The notes under the pieces were generated by a model that did no database searches, had not been told where the DNA came from, and worked only from the letters and a program-made list of their open reading frames with translations. A stretch of DNA of 64,000 bases from Halicephalobus mephisto. Its lineage: Eukaryota; Nematoda; Chromadorea; Rhabditida; Panagrolaimidae. The DNA lies in contig SWDT01000065.1 in assembly GCA_009193035.1 (NCBI GenBank), forward strand, positions 62,001-126,000. The letters run 5' to 3'. Positions within the stretch are counted from its first letter, which is position 1. Every line of letters begins with the position of its first letter. Shown here piece by piece: positions 1-12,870 of this stretch. A program made the position numbers and the translations under genes.

Positions 1-25
1 ACGATCGAAATATCGAGCTATGAAA

Positions 26-31
26 TTTATT
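26..31 (-). terminator. Polyadenylation signal of the beta-tubulin gene
   Basis: On the minus strand the hexamer AATAAA lies about 170 nt past the tubulin stop codon. No other perfect hexamer was seen between it and the stop. Confidence 0.5.
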
Positions 32-198
32 CAGAAAAATGACTAGACATTGCTTATTATGCAAACACAATGTTCTGGTGTGGTAAAACTGTCCGTGGCG
101 AACTACAGAAAACTAAGCTACGTTAATATTTTAAGTATCAACAAGAGCTGGACGGATTTTATAAAACATCTTGTAATTTCATTAGTATACCATGGCCA

Positions 199-2195
<1,997 letters not shown>

Positions 2196-2639
2196 TTAAA
2201 AATTTCGAAATCGGCAGCAATACGACAACTGGCAGGAACCTGACAATTCTGAAAATATAAAGTTATTTGTGACAAAAATCATAGTTTTTTAAAACAAAAA
2301 TTAGGTAATATTACGAAATAGTCTCGACGCGAATTTTTAGAATTTCAAAAATAAATTTAAATTTCGGAATTGTGACTGATTCCAATTTTTATTTAATTTT
2401 CGAAGAATTCGGAATTGCTTAATGGATTCTGGAAGTTCCTACGGAATCCTAGTTGGAAAAATACGAAAATTTAAAAACTTGTTATTACGAAATCATTTCG
2501 ATAAGGATTTTTAAAAATTTCCAAAACTATTAATTTTGAATGTTAATTATTTTTTTAAATTTAAAAACTTGTCTACAAAGAAAATAAATTTATAAAAACT
2601 GAAATAATCAATTCAAGTTTTTGGGAAAAGCATAAAAGG

Positions 2640-2862
2640 AAAAAATGGCCAGATGTGGTCGTTTGCAGTTGTGCCATGCGCAGTACCAGTCAAGTCTGGC
2701 ACAGGCTTGACTCTCGCTGGTCTCTGTTTTGACGACGACCCAATGAATCGAGAAAGCCAGCTTGAAGCATTTTGCTTCGGAAATCGGGGACAGAACAAAG
2801 GAGAAAACGCTCCTAGGACCGGAAAGTCCATTTCTGCCTTTTTGGATAAAGTCAAAAATTAA
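2640..2862 (-). promoter_or_regulatory. GC-richer island upstream of beta-tubulin, probable promoter region
   Basis: A block of about 220 bp, 450-670 bp upstream of the tubulin start, has clearly higher GC content than the flanking poly-A/T. Short open frames exist on both strands but neither resembles a protein I know and no clean splice sites border it. I infer promoter or unspliced leader sequence. A small unrelated exon is the alternative. Confidence 0.25.
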
Positions 2863-3259
2863 ACCTTTATCCGGAAATTTGCGAAAATTATTTCGAAAGA
2901 ATTAGAAAAAATTTATTATTTAAATAACACTGTTAAAACTGGAATAAAAATTATAAAATTGTTTGAAAAAAATTTTGAAATTTTTTAATTTTAAAAATTT
3001 TCATTGAATTCTGTAAAATTTCTATTTAAACAAATTTTAATTTTTTTATGGAAAATGAATGTCGATTATTTTTTTACAATACTTTTAAAATTGATTTTTT
3101 AACAAAATTTTGATTAATAATATTGATTTAGAAATTTTTAAATTTCAGTTTTAATTTAATTGAAAATTATAAATATTATTATCTAAAACAATTTGCAACT
3201 TTAAAAAAAAGATATAGTTTAAAATTGAAGGACAAATTTGGTAAATCATGCATACAAAA

Positions 3260-3915
3260 AAAGATACATTAAAACAGCCCTAATGTACCAAATACATTAT
3301 ATTCAGTGTACCGACGCATTATATACAATGCACCGATATCAACTTAATGTACCAATAAATTGAACATAATGTATCAGATATATTATATTCAATGTATCGA
3401 TATCATATTTGGTATATCGATACATTGAACATAATGTATTCGATATATCAGAGTCGTCTTATTCTATCCAAACATCATATTCAATATACTAATATCATAT
3501 TTGGTATGTCCATATATTGAATATAATGTATCCGACTTATAAGAACCGTTTTAATGTATCAGATATATTATATTCAATGTATCGATATCATATTTGGTAT
3601 ATCGATACATTGAACATAATGTATCCGATATATCAGAGTCGTCTTATTCTATCCATACATCATATTCAATATACTAATATTATATTTGGTATATCGATAT
3701 ATTGAATATAATGTATCCGATATATCAGAGTCGTCTTATTCTATCCAAACATCATATTTATTATATTCATCCTAGTCTATCCAAACATCATATTCAATGT
3801 GCCGATATCATATTTGATATATCGACATATTTAATATAATGTATCCGATTCATTAGAGTCGTCTTAATCCATCCATACTTTATATACCATGTATCCATTT
3901 TTTGTGTATGGAAGA
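3260..3915. repeat. AT-rich satellite built on the words ATGTATC and GATATC, higher-order period about 185 bp
   Basis: The phrase AATGTATCGATATCATATTT recurs at 3391 and about 3576 with near-identical flanks, and shorter related words (GTATCCGATATATCAGAGTC) recur through the block. There is no credible gene here; the one open frame spanning 3517-3705 is made of the repeat. Confidence 0.75.
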
Positions 3916-4394
3916 CAGAAAGTAAGACAAGCGTTGTCAAGGAAACAACTCTCACCCAAAAATAAATCTATTCAGTTTGCCAAAGCTTAGGACAGAAACT
4001 GCAAATGTCAATTCAAAGTGGCTTCAACAACAGTAGTTTTTCAAGAAATACAATTATGAAAAAAACTAATAAAAATTAATAAAATTCGATTTTTTTAAAT
4101 TATCAAATATTCTAAAAAATTTCAGATTTAATTTAAAAATATCAAATTAATTTTTAATTTTAAATAATTTTATTATTTTTTCTATGATCGAAATTTTGCA
4201 AAATTAAACAATTTTTTTTAAAATAAAAAAAATATTTTTTTTATAAAAATTAAATTTTGGAATAAAACATAAATAATTTAAAATTAATTTTGTTGTAGAA
4301 TTTTAGGATTTTTATAACTTTAATTCTGTTAAGTTTAAATTTTTATTATTTTATTCACAATTAAGAAAATGAAATAATTAACATCTTAAAAAAG

Positions 4395-4835
4395 GAACAC
4401 TTTTCTTTTATTAGAAATCATTTTTAGAACAGTTTCAAGGTCTACAACACGGTTGGAATTGAAATCAGAATCAAATTTGCAGTTTGCTTGCAACATTCCG
4501 GTACAATGATCAATATATTTATGTTTATATTTTTGGAGATTTCGAAATCAGAATCAAATTTGCAGTTTTCATACAACAGTCCGGTACAATGATCAATAAA
4601 TTTATGTTTATATTTTTGGATATTTCAAAATCAAAGTAAAATTTGCAGTTTGCTTGCAACATTCCAGCTGAATGATCAATAAATTTATGTTTATATTTTT
4701 GGATATTTCGAAATCAAAGTAAAATTTGCAGTTTTCTTACAACATTCTGGTACAATGATCAATATATTTACATTTATATTTTTGGATATTTCGAAATCAG
4801 GATCAAATTTGCAGTTTGCTTGCAACATTCTGGCA
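4395..4835. repeat. Tandem repeat, about 83 bp, five copies
   Basis: Units starting near 4463, 4546, 4629, 4711 and 4795 share the phrase AAATTTGCAGTTTGCTTGCA followed by CAATGATCAATAAATTTATG. Divergence between neighbours is modest. No coding frame runs through it. Confidence 0.8.
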
Positions 4836-5049
4836 GAATAGTTCCCTTAATTTCCATATGAATTTTTAATTTTACTTTAATTTTGATGTTGACTATTTAC
4901 AGGACCCGGCACAGAATCCTAAAGACCAAAGTCTGATTCATACTGTGACTTTTAGGGTTTAGATAATTGGTTTTAAAGTGTTCAAATGGTTTTATTATTT
5001 TATGTTTAAAAATATAAAGTAATTGACATTTTCTTTAAAATATGAACAA

Positions 5050-5830
5050 GGAACATTTTTAAAAATGAGTCAGTTGAACTTCTGAAATTGACTCATATGA
5101 TGAAGATTAAAATTTTAATAGTTTTTAATAAAGTTCAAGTGATGATTTTATTCAAAATTGAAAAACACTAAAAAGTTGATTTTTTTGGAAAATTAACAGG
5201 GAACACTTTTCATTTTTTAGAAATTAGTTAAACTGGACTTAGAACAAAACTTCAAAGTTATAAAGTTCTAACGTTACTTATATTTAAAAAGTACTAAAAA
5301 ACAACAATTTGTTTAAAAATCAGAGTAGAGAACACTTTTCACTTTTTAGAAATCATTTAAACTGGACTTAGAACAGAATTTTAAAGTTCTAACTTTACTT
5401 ATATTTAAAAAGTACCAAAAATCAACAATTTGTTTAAAAATCTAAGTACAGAACACTTTTCACTTTTTAGAAATCAGTTAAACTGAACTTGTAACTTTAC
5501 AACTTTGAAGTCTTGTTCTAATGTTACTTATATTTAAAAAGTACCAAAAATCAACAATTTGTTTAAAAATCTGAATAGATAACACTTTTCACTTTTTATA
5601 AATCAATTAAACTGGACTTAGAACAGAACCTCAAAGCTGCAAAATTGTTTTTGATACTTAAAATCGATCCTTAAGAATTTGAATGTTTTTTAAAATTCAA
5701 CCTTTTTGAAAATATTTTTATAATCGTAAAAGTAAAGGGATTAATATTTTTTAACCGAAGAAGAAATAATTTTCTTTTTTTAGAAATTAGTCAAATGGAC
5801 TTTGGAGCAAAACGTCAAAATGGAAATCTG
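5050..5830. repeat. Tandem repeat, about 125 bp, four clear and two or three decayed copies
   Basis: The phrase GAACACTTTTCACTTTTTAG recurs near 5201, 5330, 5452 and 5579 with the linked phrase AAAAATCAACAATTTGTTTA. Decayed relatives are at about 4398, 5051 and 5765, and one lies far away near 18284. The rest of the gap up to 6397 is AT-only low-complexity sequence with no gene that I can see. Confidence 0.75.
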
Positions 5831-6397
5831 ACTCCCACGATGACCTAAACTTTTCAGAATTTTGATTATCTTTTAAACCGCTTTAGGATTCTTTATTTCT
5901 TATATAAACAAAAACAATAATCTCCATAAATGTTAAAAAAATTAAAATCTATATTTTATTTTTAGAATTTTTCTAAATTTTTTAATTTTTAAAAAAATTT
6001 GAATTTTCTAAAATTTTAATTTTTTAATTTTTTTAAATTTATAAATTTCTTCAATTTTAAGTTTTTTTTAGAATTTAAATTTCTAAATTTTTTAAATTTT
6101 TACATTTATAAATTTTTTCTAAATTTAAATTTATAAATTTTTTAAATTTAAAATTTTCTAAATTTTTAAATTTGTGAATTAATTTGTGTTTTTTGCAATT
6201 CTATCACCTGTTACTTTTTATCGTTACAGTAATTACTGAAAATAAATTTTGTATGAGATCAGAAAACTTTTGGAAATCACGAAATTGAGATACAATTAAT
6301 TTAAAAAATATTGCATTTTGTAAAAAAAAATGGTTTTTGTATAAATCAATAGTGCCGTTGTCGATGAAGATCCGATCGAGGTAAAAAATCAAAAAAA

Positions 6398-9300
6398 TCA
6401 ATGAGAAGAGGACATGTTGAAGCTCAGCCCCGTCGATTGAGGGATTCCAGAAGTGGCAGCGTGATGATGGCTGAAGAGATCGAGATAATCCCCGTGATGA
6501 CTGCCAATTTGGCCAATTGATGAATGACCAGAAAGAAGAGAAGGTTGTTGATTTTGATGTTGAGGAACATTATCGAGTTCACGTCTGTGACGTTTATGTT
6601 GAACATCTAAAATTTTATTTTTTCAAATTCTCTACCACATTACAAAATTTTATTTTCTTTAATTAAATACTGTAAAATAAAATTTAACTTTTTTAAATTA
6701 AATACTGTAAAGTAAAATTTAACTTTTTTAAATTAAATATTGTAAAGTAAAATTTAACTTTCTTAAATTGAGTACTGTGAAATAAAATTTAACTTTTTAA
6801 AATTGAGTACTATAAAATAAAATTTTATTTTCTTTAATTCAGTACTGTAAAGTAAAATTTAACTTTTTCAAAATTCAGTACTGTAAAATAAAATTTAATT
6901 TTTTTTAATTAAATACTGTAAAATAAAATTTAACTTTTTTAAATTAAATACTGTAAAATAAAATTTTATTTTTTTAAAATTAAATACTGTAAAGTAAAAC
7001 TTAACTTTTTTTAATTAAATACTGTAAAATAAAATTTTATTTTTTTAAAATTAAATACTGTAAAGTAAAATTTAACTTTTTTAAATTGAGTACTGTAAAA
7101 TAAAATTTAACTTTTTTTAATTAAATACTGTAAACTAAAACTTAACTTTTTTTAATTAAATACTGTAAAATAAAATTTTATTTTTCTACTGGAACAAGAA
7201 TTTCAATTTTTTAAAACTTACTAATGTAGTCCAAAACAAAGTTTCTTTACTGTAATAAAGATTTTAATTTTTAAAAATTCTCTACTGTAATGCAAAATTT
7301 AATTTTTTCGAAATTTACTACTGTAGCATAAATTTCTGTTTTTTTATCGTAATAAAAATCCAAATTTTTAAAATTCCTTACAGTAATGTAAAATAAAATT
7401 TTTTATTATAATAAAAATTCAAATTTCTAAAATTCCTTACAGTAAAGTAAAATAAAATTTTTTCTATCGTAATAAAAATTCAAATTTCTAAAATTCCTTA
7501 CAGTAATGTAAAATTAATTTTTTTATTGCAATAAAAAATTGTTTTTTTTGACTTATTGCTCTCATAAAATATAAATTTGCAAATTTACTACTGTCAAGAA
7601 GGAAATAATACTTTTGTTTACAACGAACGTAATGTTTATTAAGGTTAATTACACGTATATATACATAACGAAAAAAAGCTTGCTCATCGTGACGCAAGCC
7701 CGGGGCGCTTTGAGTCATGATAGTGTAGTTTCAATCATCGTGAAAAAAGCTCCATGGCTCACTTCTCGATGATTCTGAAGCTTCACCATCATCGACGATG
7801 ATTACTGTAGAATTACGAAATAATAAAACAAATCTAAAAAAATCGAAAATTCCGCAGATTTTCCACTCGAAATTCATCGGTAAAAATTTTTAAAATTTTA
7901 TTAAAATTTAATTTTTTAAATTTATTAAAACTTAATTTTTAAAATTTTATTAAAGTTTTATTTTTTTTTAAAATTTATTAAGATTTTATTTTTTTTAAAA
8001 CTTAGTTTTTTAAATTTTATTAAAGTTTTATTTTTCGAAATTTAATTTTAAAAATTTTGAAATAATTAAAAATAATTATTTTTAATCTGATTACAGTAAC
8101 GTTGGAAGTATTTTAGAAAGTGCTTTTATTGGTTGAAAATTGTAAAATTAAAAATAAAGAAACTTACTTTCTGGCAACATTCCGATATCCAGACATCTCT
8201 TGAACCGGCATTCCCGGCAGATCTTACGGTATCCTGTAGAGTCATTCACCTTCAGAGTACATCTCTGAGATCTCTTGCAGACATATTTTTTGTTGTCTGA
8301 TACACTTCTCCTAAAATTAAAAAAAGTAACTTTTTAAGATCAAAAAATAAAAAAACTTTTTTAAAATTAAAAATTTAAAAAATAACTTTTTTAAAATTAA
8401 AAATTTAAAAAATAACTTTTTTAAAATTAAAAATTAAAAATAAATAACTTTCTAAAATTAAAAATCAAAAAAAAAAACTTTTTTAAAATTAAAAATCAAA
8501 AAAAAACTTTTTTTAAAATTAAAAATTAGAAAAATAACTTTTTTAAAATTAAAAATAAAAAATAAATAACTTTTTTAAATTAAAAAAAAACAATTTTTTT
8601 AAATTAAAAAAGAATTTTTAAATTAAAAAAAAGTAATTTTTTAAGATTAAAAAATGTTAAATTAAAAGAATTAATCTTTTATAATTGAAAAAAAAAATAT
8701 TAAATTTAAAAAATTAATTTTCAAAAATTTAAATCTTAAAAAAAATAAACTTTTGAAGTATTCTCAAACGGAAAATTTTCGAAAATAATTTTAAATTATT
8801 TCTGTTATTTAATACATTTATTTTTTAAATTATTTCTGCTATCGAATAAATTCTCCCAGTTACCGTACCTGAAGAACGCCGCACCTGAAAAATATTTTTT
8901 TATTAAAATGTTTAAAAAGTTAAAAAAATTTTTAAAATTAAAAAAAAAAACCAAAAATGATAAATTTGAAAAACTTTGAATTTAAAAAATTTTTAATTTT
9001 GAAAAACTTTGAATTTAGATAAATTTATAATTAAAAAAAACTTTAATTTAGAAAAATTTATAATTAAAAAAAAACTTTGATTTTGAAAAATTTTGAATTT
9101 AAAAAACTTTGATTTTGGAAAATTTTGATTTTGAAAAACTTTGATTTTTTTTAAGTTTATGTTTAAAAATTAAAAAACTTACAAGCTGCACAAACTTTGG
9201 CTCCAAAATGAAGTCCGTTCGAAGGGGCTGAAACGCACACTTGACACATTACTGTATTGTTGACTGGCAATGCTGTATTGTTCATTTGACAGTAGGGACT

Positions 9301-11729
9301 GTTCGTGTTAGGACTTGGTTTGTCCTCAGTCGGTAGCATGACTGTTCGAAAATCGTTTAATTTTTGAATTGGATTCTGACCGAACATCATGTTTTGTTCG
9401 TGATGATTTTGGGGACTTCCATGTTGCCAGAATGGGGCTCCAGTAGAAGCGGAATTCTGATGATGTCCAGTATTCTGTTGTTGATGTTGATCATTTTGTT
9501 GTTGACCGTAATCCTGATGAGTCAAAGAGTTCAAATTAAAAGCTGTCGGAAGATGAGCCAAACTCTGAAAAGGATGACCCGAGTCCATGACCCCCTGGGA
9601 CCCGAACAAAGGCATGGAGGAATTCTGCATGTTTACAGCGGCTTCTGAAGCTGCAGCAGCTATGGCCGCAGAATTACAGAAAAAAGAAGTTCCTTCCATT
9701 TGGGACCAGAAGGAAAGGTCTGGAGCCGACATGTCTGAAGTTTTTAATTATCGTATTATTGTAAAAACCGGAAATGGGTGTTATTACAAAATTATCTCAA
9801 CATTAATTTTTAGAACATCCTAATTCTCAAATTTACTATTATTAGAATTAGACATGGGGGTTGTTATACAATTATCTTTTAACGAGTTTTTAAAACCTAA
9901 AAGTTCTTCAATTTCGAATTTCAGAGTTTTCAAAACTTCTGAAATTCTTCTAGGTTTCAAAATCGTTCAAGTTTTGGAATATTTCAGAGTTTTTTGTTGA
10001 ATTCTGGAAGATAATAGAAACATTAATGAATTTTAACAATTTCTGAAAGTTATTACGAAATCTCCAAAAGTTCCAAAATCTTCTACGATATCTTGGAAAA
10101 CTTCAAAATTTTCCGAAAGTTCAAGAATTCAAAATTTTTTGTTGAATTCTGGAAGATAATAGAAACTGATGAATTTTAACAATTTCTGAAAGTTATTACG
10201 AAATCTTAAAAAGTTCCAGAATCTTCGATTAAATCCTAGAAGATTTCACAATCTCCCGAAAGTTCAAGAATTCAAAATTTTTTGTTAAATTCTGGAAGAT
10301 CATAGAAACATTGATGAATTTTAATACTTTCTGAAAGTTATTACGAAATCTCCAAAAGTTCCAGAATCTTCTACGATATCTTGGAAAATTTCAAAATCTT
10401 TTAAATTTTTTAGAAATTTCGGAATTTTCAAACACTAAAGAATTCAGAATATCCCACTAGATTCCAACAGATTTCAAAAAGGTTTTTCGAAATTCCGAAA
10501 TTTTTTATAAAATCTTTAAAAATTCGAGAATATTCTTCTGTATTTCGAAAACTTTCATTTTTTTAAACAACACTTAATTCGAATTCCAGACCATCTACAG
10601 TACATTCGGAAACTAACATAAATAAAAACAAAAAAATATTTTGAAAAAATTAAAAAATATGCGATACTAAATACTTCGCGGAACTTGTAACGACCGAGTT
10701 CCGAAACAACTCCGAATATTGTGAAAAAAGTCGTTTCAGAATCGTGCTTCAAAAAAAACAAAAACAAAATTGACACGCGAATTTAAGTACAGATTTTACA
10801 GTATAATTTGACCTTTGTTAACCCACAAATCGTAATAAAAAATTAAAAACTATTATAAAAATTAAATTTTAAGCCTTATGTTTACAGTATATCAGATGGT
10901 TAAGGGAGTGTTCGGAAATGAGGTATACTGAAAAATAAGCCCTTTTATAAAAATTAGAATCTCGTGGAAGTTTCTACAATTTTCCAGAATTTAATAAACA
11001 GTTTTTAAGATTTTAGAATTTTATGAAAATTTAAAAGGTTTCATAATTTTATAAAAAATTAGAAAATTTTGAATTTAATAAATTTTAAAATATTTAAGAA
11101 TTTTATGAAATTTTTTGAAAATTTTTTAAATTTAATAAAAATTTTCAAAATTCAAAATCAATATCTGAAACTTCCAATTCTGAAAACTTCTAAATATTCG
11201 TTTTGAGATAATTAAAAAAAATAATTTTTAATACAGTAGGACTTGGATATAAGGTATCTATTTAGGACTGGGCAAAAAGTATGTTATAAGAAAGGATATA
11301 TTATAGAGGGGGTAAATTTGAAGACAGACTAACTAAACTCACTCACTTACATGGTATACTATAATCCGAGATATGTTATAGCGGGAGTATCTTATAAGAA
11401 AGGATATATCATAGCCGGGAGTAAATTTGAAGACAGATTAACCAAATTCACACCTTATGCTATAACCCGAGATATGTTATAACGGGGATATCTTATAAGA
11501 AAGGATATATTATAACAAGTTAAATTTGAAGACAGATTAACCAAATTCACACCTTATGCTATAACTCGAGATATGTTATAGCGGGGGTATCTTGTATCCG
11601 AGTTCTACTGCATATGATTGAACTGTTAAAAAAGAACTTACGGGACAAAACACCTTGGGAATCGAATGGGGGTTTGGAATGGGGTTCGATTCGCATCTTC
11701 AAATTCATTGTTGATTCCACAGCTACCAT
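6398..11729 (-). CDS. Nuclear hormone receptor with DNA-binding domain only (ODR-7-like), 335 residues
   Basis: Exons in transcription order: 11729-11642, 9734-9183, 8884-8869 (16 nt), 8310-8168 and 6606-6398; phases match throughout. The first part (residues 30-190) is rich in Gln, His, Ser and Asn. A C4 zinc-finger domain follows: Cys193, 196, 211 and 214 in finger one, the nematode P-box context CAACAAFFRR, and Cys230, 236, 250 and 253 in finger two, then MLPENVQHKRHRRE. Only about 65 low-complexity residues (Gln, His, Ser) come after, so there is no ligand-binding domain. A receptor with this layout in C. elegans is ODR-7, needed for AWA olfactory neuron identity; I infer a relative but did not align them. 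An acceptor 18 nt before the first ATG suggests a trans-spliced leader. A MITE lies in the first intron. Confidence 0.82.
6610..7545. repeat. About 40-bp tandem repeat in the last receptor intron
   Basis: The unit is built around AAATACTGTAAAATAAAATT and recurs about thirteen times from 6640 to 7190, then continues in decayed form with ACTGTAAT words to 7545. It fills most of the space between the two possible terminal exons. Confidence 0.85.
7635..7640 (-). terminator. Polyadenylation signal after the alternative receptor exon
   Basis: AATAAA on the minus strand, about 90 nt beyond the stop of the alternative terminal exon at 7731-7804. Confidence 0.4.
7731..7804 (-). CDS. Alternative terminal exon of the nuclear receptor gene
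   Basis: Inside the last intron of the receptor, the acceptor TTCTACAG is followed by an open frame in the phase required by the finger exon ending at 8168. It would add about 24 residues (IIIVDDGEASESS and so on, ending FFHDD) after MLPE, then stop. An AATAAA lies about 90 nt further on (7640-7635). The resulting protein would have 290 residues. The alternative reading is a chance frame in a GC-richer patch, but the joint presence of acceptor, phase and poly(A) signal argues against that. Confidence 0.42.
8311..8760. repeat. Low-complexity (A/T) array in a receptor intron
   Basis: Runs of TTTTTT and AAAATTAAAAAT alternate at about 35-40 bp. Phased A/T runs of this kind resemble the periodic A/T clusters known from Caenorhabditis germline introns, but I could not measure a 10-bp period. 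Confidence 0.55.
9960..10420. repeat. Tandem repeat, about 145 bp, three copies
   Basis: Units share AAATTTTTTGTTGAATTCTG, then ATAATAGAAAC and TTTCTGAAAGTTATTACGAA. The array lies in the first intron of the receptor gene. Confidence 0.7.
11234..11610. mobile_element. Pogo-type MITE with internal tandem units (diverged copy)
   Basis: The left end CAGTAGGACTTGGATATAAG and the inverted right end (CAGTAGAACTCGGATACAAG when reversed) form terminal inverted repeats. The left flank is TA; the right flank reads CA, probably a decayed TA. Between the ends, a unit of about 110 bp (GAAGACAGATTAACCAAATTC, ATATGTTATAGCGGG) repeats about three times. The ends resemble pogo/Tigger ends (CAGT.GAACCTCG), and the element is related to those at 47017 and 48688. 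No transposase is encoded. Confidence 0.7.
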
Positions 11730-11747
11730 TCGGGCGTCGGAGGAAGA

Positions 11748-11754
11748 CTGAAAA
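11748..11754 (-). promoter_or_regulatory. Probable trans-splice acceptor of the nuclear receptor gene
   Basis: On the minus strand TTTTCAG precedes an 18-nt leader and the first ATG (11729) of the receptor model. The AT-rich sequence immediately upstream is consistent with an outron. Confidence 0.45.
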
Positions 11755-11869
11755 GTGTCTTTGGACTCTATAATCTAAAACTGAACGTTAAGGAAACACA
11801 TGATAGGATTTTTCGATTTAAATATATATTTCAAAGTTACCGAAAACGATAAAAATCAACGTTTCTTAG

Positions 11870-12060
11870 TTTTATTAATATCGCGACAGAGATAAACCGC
11901 CCTCAAAAAGCACAACACCCGATTAGGATCCCGACTTCGGTCAAGACATCACGTGGCTAAGACTCCAGACAGATTCCGGGAAATTCTGAAAGTCACTCGA
12001 AAGTGTTGTGGACAGAAGTCTTCATTCAACCAAAGTTTTTAATCAAAAGTTGCGTGAGAA
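11870..12060 (-). promoter_or_regulatory. GC-richer block upstream of the receptor gene, candidate promoter
   Basis: About 190 bp of mixed-composition sequence lies 100-300 bp upstream of the inferred trans-splice site of the receptor gene. It contains GATTAGGATCC and a CACGTG E-box. I see no convincing reading frame with splice borders. Promoter function is inferred from position only. Confidence 0.25.
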
Positions 12061-12299
12061 AAACTTATTAAAATTTTCTTTTTTCTGGAGTCTTGGAAAC
12101 TACCGGACAATAAATGGAAAAAAAATAATCTTTAAGTCCTGGATCACCAGGCTACAATGAAAAAAATTGAAAATGGATGAAAAAATAAGAGTTATATAGA
12201 ATGTCGTAATAAATTGGTACTTAACCGAAAGCAAAGAAGCTCGTCTTCGATGAGCTGCTTTTCTTACGGTCTTTGGATAAGATTATAGAATCATATAAA

Positions 12300-12870
12300 G
12301 TTCTAAAATTGGTCAGTGTTTACTGGATATTTTTGAAATCTTCCAGTCCCACGTAAGCACCAAATTTTACAGTTTTAAGTCTTAACTCGAAAATTCCAGC
12401 AATTCGCGTCATAATAATTTTTAAAGATTTTATCTTAGACATTTCTGTCTCTTGTATTAATCTGATTTTAGAATTTACTGGATATTTTTCAAATCCTACA
12501 AAAGTGCATAAAAATTGAATTTCATAGTTACTGGTCTCAACTGGAAAGTTCTAGAAGTTCATTTCGAAACATTTTGTGGAAATTGTACGATGGATATTTT
12601 TGATTTTTATACTAATCTGATTTCAGATTTTACTGGATATTTCTCAAACCTCGTAAAAGTCCATAACTGTTAAATTTCATAGTTTCAGTTTCAACTGGAA
12701 AGTTCTAGAAGTTCATTTCGAAACTATTTTCCCGAAATTTCATCACACATTTTTGACTTTCATAATAACCAAACTTCAGAATTTACCAGATATTTTTGAA
12801 ACCTTATATGATCACATAAGTACAAAATTCTGCAACACGTGGTTTTAGCTAGAAAGATTCTAAAAATTCT
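12300..12870. repeat. Diverged tandem repeat, about 130-140 bp, four copies
   Basis: Units share TTTACTGGATATTTTTGAAA and CAACTGGAAAGTTCTAGAAG words with considerable drift. Confidence 0.6.

Noticed and set aside
11640..11700. GGTTCGATTCGC, resembling a tRNA B box
   Set aside because: No A box or cloverleaf arms at the right distance; the sequence is coding in the first receptor exon.
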